This document shows, one piece after another, positions 8,759-12,021 of a stretch of 12,021 bases of DNA; the first letter of the stretch is position 1, and each line of letters opens with the position of its first letter. The notes beneath the pieces are model-generated. The model worked only from the letters and a program-made list of their open reading frames with translations, was not told where the DNA came from and did no database searches. Where the stretch lies: assembly GCA_025331435.1 (NCBI GenBank), contig JAIWNI010000308.1:1-12021 (forward strand), written 5' to 3'. The position numbers and the translations under genes were made by a program. Source of the DNA: Choanephora cucurbitarum (taxonomy: Eukaryota > Mucoromycota > Mucoromycetes > Mucorales > Choanephoraceae).

Positions 8759-9278
8759 CTTGTTCGCCGCGCCTTCAGCCACACGATCAAAGCCTGTCTT
8801 GAGGGTGCCAAAAAAGGCGTTCTTGCTATTGCGCTCACCATCGTCATCAGAGGCATGGCTTGAAAGAGAGCACCTGTGAGGAGATTCCTGCTTGTCCCTG
8901 TAGAATAATCGCTTTCAGCCATTAGAAGTCTTCTAGTTCGCACTAGCAAAGAGCCAAATAAAGGAAGCCAGAGACGCCTATTAATAAAAAGAAAGATTAG
9001 TAACTTGTACTTATTATGAATGAGCTAAAAAGACATTACCTTTATGAATACGCGAGCTACGGGCTATGTTTGCAAGGAACAAACATAGTATTTGCGTCTC
9101 TAAAAAGCATTGTTAGCATCAAAATACAAAGCTATTTGATAGACTTACTTACCCAAGATTATAAGAGGCCTTTCACCTATCAGTAGAGGCAAAGAGTCAG
9201 CCCAAATCATAGATTAGATGACGCCTAAAATAAGAATAGATTAATAAGGTCATTTTTATCAAAGTGCAAATAACTTAC
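8759..9278 (-). pseudogene. Spliced-gene relic or spliced non-coding transcript
   Basis: On the minus strand three well-formed introns follow each other: 9278-9225 (54 nt, GTAAGT..TTTTAG), 9152-9100 (53 nt, GTAAGT, branch GCTAAC, TTTTTAG) and 9039-8978 (62 nt, GTAATG, branch ACTAATC, AATAG). A further donor, AAG|GTAAGG, lies at 8758. The exons between them are 72, 60 and 219 nt, all multiples of three. The 219-nt exon is open in one frame throughout (including TRRLLMAESDYSTGTSRNLL), but the same phase meets stops in the 60- and 72-nt exons. The 60-nt exon holds a perfect 9-bp hairpin (9064-9088). Element 1 has a comparable donor after TATTCAAAAG near 5184. I read it as a decayed multi-exon gene shared by both elements; a non-coding transcript is possible. 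Product unknown. Confidence 0.3.
9064..9088. repeat. Perfect 9-bp inverted repeat
   Basis: CTATGTTTG and CAAACATAG flank a 7-nt loop. It lies in the 60-nt exon-like segment of the minus-strand relic. Function unknown. Confidence 0.5.
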
Positions 9279-9553
9279 CTTTCACCTAAACACCAATGAT
9301 AGCAGAAGCATTCAGTTATTTCCTATTTAAAAGAAACTCCAGAGCATTTTCTTTAGTTAAAGGGCCTCTTTAATATAAAGTACATTACCATGAACCAGTA
9401 GAAAGTGAAAAAAGTAGAGAAAAAGGAAAAAAAATTTAAAAAAGATCAAAGTAAAAATTTTATTGGTATTTCAGCCTCTGTTATTCTATACCCAGCTCAC
9501 GTACCTTAAATATTTACAAATCTGAATCATCTATCAACTAAATTTGGAAGACA
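9279..9553. other. Upstream region of the 336-aa gene
   Basis: AT-rich, with an A-rich patch near 9405-9460. No gene is supported. A minus-strand continuation of the spliced relic may run here, with a possible extra donor GTAATG near 9390, but its exons are too short to judge. Confidence 0.35.
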
Positions 9554-9560
9554 TATAAAA
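9554..9560 (+). promoter_or_regulatory. TATA box of the 336-aa gene
   Basis: TATAAAA lies 78 nt upstream of the ATG at 9632 and is followed by a C/T-rich leader, a normal fungal core-promoter layout. Confidence 0.45.
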
Positions 9561-9631
9561 ACTGCAAATGTCATTGACAATTCGTTTCCCATATCATATT
9601 ATTCTTATTTTCCCTCAAAACTATCCGTAAA

Positions 9632-10812
9632 ATGTTCCACACCACTAATACCAATGCTGACAACACACCTGTAAACAGAGGTATACCTACCGTTGCCACT
9701 AGCAGAAGCGCTCCTCGTCGTTCAGTTCCTGAGTACCGTCAGTCAAATACTTCTTCTGATCAGCGCAACTTCAAGCAAATGGAAGTTGCAATCAAGAAGT
9801 TGGAAGTTGCTCAACAAAAAAGCGACAAGCTGATTGAGCAGTTAATCAGGGAAAACCAAGAGCTCAAGGCCAAGTTCAAAAGCATGCCCGAGGACTCTGA
9901 TCGCTTTGGTTTTCCTGGTTCAGATGCTGAATTACAAGGATTGAAAGTAAGTAACTAGAAAGAAACAATGTAAAACCATTTACTTACCGCTCTTCAATAG
10001 AAAACTGTCGTTGAATGTGAGATGGAAAGGCTAGGCGAGACTGGTTGGAACCTCGACGAAACATTGATGCTTGGCTCAACCAATAAAGAGACAGTCAAGC
10101 TCATCATCCGCGACTTTCTTGGTCATTCCGATCTGTTGTTGATCTTAAAGAAGTACCAGTGGATGAACGCCAGTATCGTCAAGTTTGTCAAGTCTGTACT
10201 TCGCAACCGATACAAGAACGCCAAGGATCGTACTAAAAACGCAGCAAGACCAGAACATGTACAAAGGGCTATCAGGATTCGTAAGCGAATCAACAACCGT
10301 AAAAGCAAGGTGAGAATATTCTACATTGCGATAGTATACCTTGGCTACTAACACTGTCAACTTCAACATCTAGATCTTAGCCAAAAGACTTGAAACTTTT
10401 TCGAGAAATGAAGCAGTCTTTACCAGCGACTTGCTTCGGTTTGATGGGTCCCGTCCTGCCTACGGTACAAGGGCCGAGTGTCTGTCTGTTCTGGTCTCGG
10501 ACATGATGTCTGATCAAGAAGAAGAGGTTGATGAGACCAACGCCGTATCCAGGCTCAGATGCGTACCTACGTATAGAAGCAGAACCGTAAGTTATCATGA
10601 AAGAATGTTTGAGAAAAAATGACTAATACTTACAATAGTGTGAGGCCTTCTTCGATGAGATCGATGATTTGAGAACTGCCGAAAACAAGGCCAAAAACCC
10701 GCAGTACATCCCCACCAATGTCGGCCCAAGAAGATACGTTGAACGTCTTGGTGTCGATGCCAAGGTTTTCGAGTCGATGCCTTCTTGGTGTTTAGAAGCT
10801 GAACAAATGTAA
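9632..10812 (+). CDS. 336-aa coiled-coil and basic protein, four exons, transposon-associated type
   Basis: Exons 9632-9946, 10001-10309, 10374-10586 and 10639-10812 join into an unbroken 336-codon frame. The introns are 54, 64 and 52 nt (GTAAGT..CAATAG, GTGAGA..TACTAAC..TCTAG, GTAAGT..CTAATAC..CAATAG), all phase 0. The first ATG after the TATA box has A at -3. Residues 1-45 are Ser/Thr/Arg-rich and disordered-looking; about 46-85 form a likely coiled coil (MEVAIKKLEVAQQKSDKLIEQ region); 171-208 are strongly basic (RYKNAKDRTK, RIRKRINNRKSK) and could bind nucleic acid or act as a nuclear signal. Residues 252-279 carry an acidic MMSDQEEEVDE followed by PTYRSRT. That last pattern recalls, from memory, uncharacterised fungal proteins found near DNA transposons, for which no function is known to me. 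It converges on the 261-aa gene with only 31 nt between the stops. The gene model is firm; the function is unknown. Confidence 0.85.
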
Positions 10813-10823
10813 TTTTTTTTGAC

Positions 10824-10829
10824 AATAAA
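10824..10829 (+). terminator. Polyadenylation signal of the 336-aa gene
   Basis: AATAAA lies 12 nt after the TAA at 10810-10812 and is followed by a T-rich stretch. The transcript must end in, or run into, the 3' end of the opposing gene. Confidence 0.45.
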
Positions 10830-10839
10830 GGTCGTTTTT

Positions 10840-10845
10840 TTTATT
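10840..10845 (-). terminator. Possible polyadenylation signal overlapping the stop of the 261-aa gene
   Basis: On the minus strand AATAAA overlaps the TAA stop codon (10844-10846) and is followed by an A run. It is the only canonical signal close to that gene's end. Confidence 0.3.
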
Positions 10846-11629
10846 ATATAATGCGTCTTGGGAAATCGGCAGTGACAATGATATTCGTAAAAGATGTCTT
10901 TTGTATATGAATAGGCGTGTAGAACTTCTGAACAGGCATAATTGAATACGATCCCTTCTTTTCTACTTCATCTCTAAAGGGTCGCATAAAATCATCGGTG
11001 AGCATGTCGTGTGTCTCTTTACCTTTGCGAGGGTTTTTGAACCACTCGACAAAAGCAAAGTAATGGTCTAATTCTTCATGTATGTTATAATCTGAAACAA
11101 ATTCAGCCGTGTATTTGAAAAAGTATTTGACTGAACCTGCTCGAAGATGCTCTTGGCAGTGATCCATTTCAACACCTTCCAAGTCGTCAGTCTCGACATC
11201 ATTGCATCTATATGCGTTGAAGGCAGCAGCTGTTTTTTCACCATGTAACTTGGACTTGTACACATAACCGAGCACTTTGATTTCCTTGAACTTTTCTATG
11301 TGGTTCTGCACAGTGATAGGTACTGCATATTGTCTTTCATAGTACGCTTTCAGACACTGCAGATCGTCGTTACTCATCGTTTTGCTTTCTCTTTTTGCCC
11401 AGTGAATATCCACATAACCGGATTCAGAGAGTCGTTCAAAACCTTTAGGATTACCGTTGATTTCTGAAAAGTCAATCAGCGCATTTAGTGAGAAAGGTTC
11501 TGTAATATCTATGGCAACAGACTCGCTACTTGCAACAACTGTCTCTGCAATCTCGCTTGTGTTTTCGGTTTCGCCGTCTCTAACAAGACGTGCAACGTTG
11601 TCTAAGAAGTTTCTTGCCAACTGATCCAT
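10844..11629 (-). CDS. 261-aa intronless protein, probable transposon-associated domain
   Basis: A single open frame of 261 codons; the ATG sits in a strong context (AAAATGG) behind a long pyrimidine-rich leader. Residues 1-45 are acidic and Ser/Thr-rich. The conserved-looking core is about 115-261, with VLGYVYKSKLHGEK, AGSVKYFFKYTAEF, HYFAFVEWF, DDFMRPFRDE, SIMPVQKFYTPIHI and a C-terminal ADFPRRII. The pattern of a G.V.YFF strand, then LAFVEWF-like, then a MPV..IHSPV-like end is one I associate from memory with uncharacterised Mucoromycota and basidiomycete proteins encoded in or next to large CMC-type transposons, often as the last domain of the transposase protein. No catalytic motif is visible. 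It has no signal peptide or membrane segment, so it is probably nuclear or cytosolic. It overlaps antisense frames that look like shadows. The gene call is strong; the family resemblance is unverified. Confidence 0.8.
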   Translation of the reverse strand: MDQLARNFLDNVARLVRDGETENTSEIAETVVASSESVAIDITEPFSLNALIDFSEINGNPKGFERLSESGYVDIHWAKRESKTMSNDDLQCLKAYYERQYAVPITVQNHIEKFKEIKVLGYVYKSKLHGEKTAAAFNAYRCNDVETDDLEGVEMDHCQEHLRAGSVKYFFKYTAEFVSDYNIHEELDHYFAFVEWFKNPRKGKETHDMLTDDFMRPFRDEVEKKGSYSIMPVQKFYTPIHIQKTSFTNIIVTADFPRRII

Positions 11630-11737
11630 TTTAAATGAGAAGTGTGGCTTTTGAAGATAAAAAAAAGTAGAGAAAGAGAAAAAAAAAGAAAAGGGGAGAA
11701 AACAGGAGAAATAATTCAGACGCCTTTATATTATAAG
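11630..11737 (-). promoter_or_regulatory. Promoter and leader of the 261-aa gene
   Basis: On the minus strand TATAATATAAAGG (11724-11735 region) lies about 100 nt before the ATG. It is followed by a long C/T-rich tract (11657-11710, seen as A/G-rich on the plus strand), a typical fungal polypyrimidine leader. Confidence 0.4.
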
Positions 11738-12021
11738 TAACACAGATGTGGGTCACAAAATAAATTCAAATTCCCTAAGTTCAAAAAAACTTTTTTTTCT
11801 TTTACACTTTATTATCATCGCCTCTACGTTCAACTCTAAAAGCATCTCACCCTCGACAACACGAAGCAGCCACTTCAACTGCACAACAGTATTTTCACAA
11901 TTTGTCGGAAACAAAGATAAATTGATTTAGAAAGAAAGAAAGAAACAATACTTAAAAAATAAAAACGAACGCGTCTGCGAGCTTTACTTTCAACTAATCA
12001 GCTTTATTGCAACAAGCAAGT
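11738..12021. other. Right edge, no supported gene
   Basis: AT-rich DNA with a short GAAA tandem run (about 11931-11945). A 60-codon plus-strand frame (11748-11930) is low-complexity and has no supporting motif. The stretch could be the promoter side of a gene beginning outside the window, since it lies divergent to the 261-aa gene. Confidence 0.35.

Larger units (their letters stand above)
8090..12021. mobile_element. Element 2: CACTA-like sister element, right end not in window
   Basis: The proposed left terminus is CACGTCAAAAAAA at 8090, differing from element 1 (CACTACAAAAAAA) at two of the first 13 bases. A dense subterminal repeat array follows (8117-8345), then the block shared with element 1. 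That block starts 338 bp from this terminus, against 336 bp in element 1, which independently supports the chosen end. No complementary TTTTTTTGACGTG was found to the right, so the element either runs past 12021 or is truncated. If it continues, the two convergent genes at 9632-11629 are its cargo or its own genes. The boundary is inferred; the left 450 bp are well supported, the rest is not. Confidence 0.4.

Noticed and set aside
8625..8949. Plus-strand reading of the 219-nt exon region as a membrane protein exon
   Set aside because: One plus frame gives a GAKKGVLAIALTIVIRG-like stretch, but stops interrupt it, a frameshift is needed to extend it, and the splice signals there are on the minus strand.
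10123..10825. Several antisense and out-of-frame frames under the 336-aa gene
   Set aside because: All are shadows of the spliced gene, whose four exons join in frame with canonical introns.
11068..11265. 65-codon alternative frame within the 261-aa gene
   Set aside because: Shadow of the longer frame; no independent start context.
9300..12021. Right terminus of element 2 within the window
   Set aside because: No TTTTTTTGACGTG or close variant and no second array of the CTGTCAG motif was seen; the boundary is left open.

Overview
This 12-kb window is AT-rich eukaryotic DNA. Short GT-AG introns of 52-64 nt with CTAAC/CTAAT branch sites, polypyrimidine leaders and dense transposon debris suggest an early-diverging filamentous fungus, most likely Mucoromycota. 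That assignment is inference from style and protein resemblance. Nothing here is bacterial or an ordinary housekeeping locus; most of the window is mobile-element derived.

Left part (1-2900): mostly featureless AT-rich DNA. It holds a decayed tRNA-like/SINE-like unit (163-231, minus), two short orphan coding-like frames (859-1222), and a GC-rich island followed by a G-free C/A tract that could form a G-quadruplex on the minus strand (2658-2790).

Helitron remnant (2917-4190, minus): the helicase half of a Helitron-type Pif1 helicase, all in one frame, broken by four in-frame stops and with its ATP-binding Walker A motif destroyed.

Element 1 (4291-7289): a complete 2,999-bp CACTA-type DNA transposon. 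It has 11-bp terminal inverted repeats (CACTACAAAAA), a perfect 3-bp AAT target duplication and a 270-bp array of palindromic subterminal repeats. It carries no intact transposase, only hints of a decayed minus-strand reading frame.

Spacer (7290-8089): contains a small inverted duplication. The same basic C-terminal protein tail is encoded twice, divergently, around a nearly perfect 28-bp palindrome.

Element 2 (8090 to beyond the right edge): its left end resembles element 1 (CACGTCAAAAAAA), with a different subterminal array (CTGTCAGAATCTGGGGG type) and then a block of about 117 bp shared with element 1 at the same distance from the terminus. Inside lie a spliced-gene-like relic on the minus strand (8759-9278) and then two apparently intact convergent genes: a four-exon, 336-aa coiled-coil/basic protein (9632-10812, plus) and an intronless 261-aa protein (10844-11629, minus). 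Both resemble, from memory, uncharacterised proteins common around fungal DNA transposons. If element 2 really spans them, the window shows a decayed copy next to a gene-bearing sister element whose right end lies outside the window.
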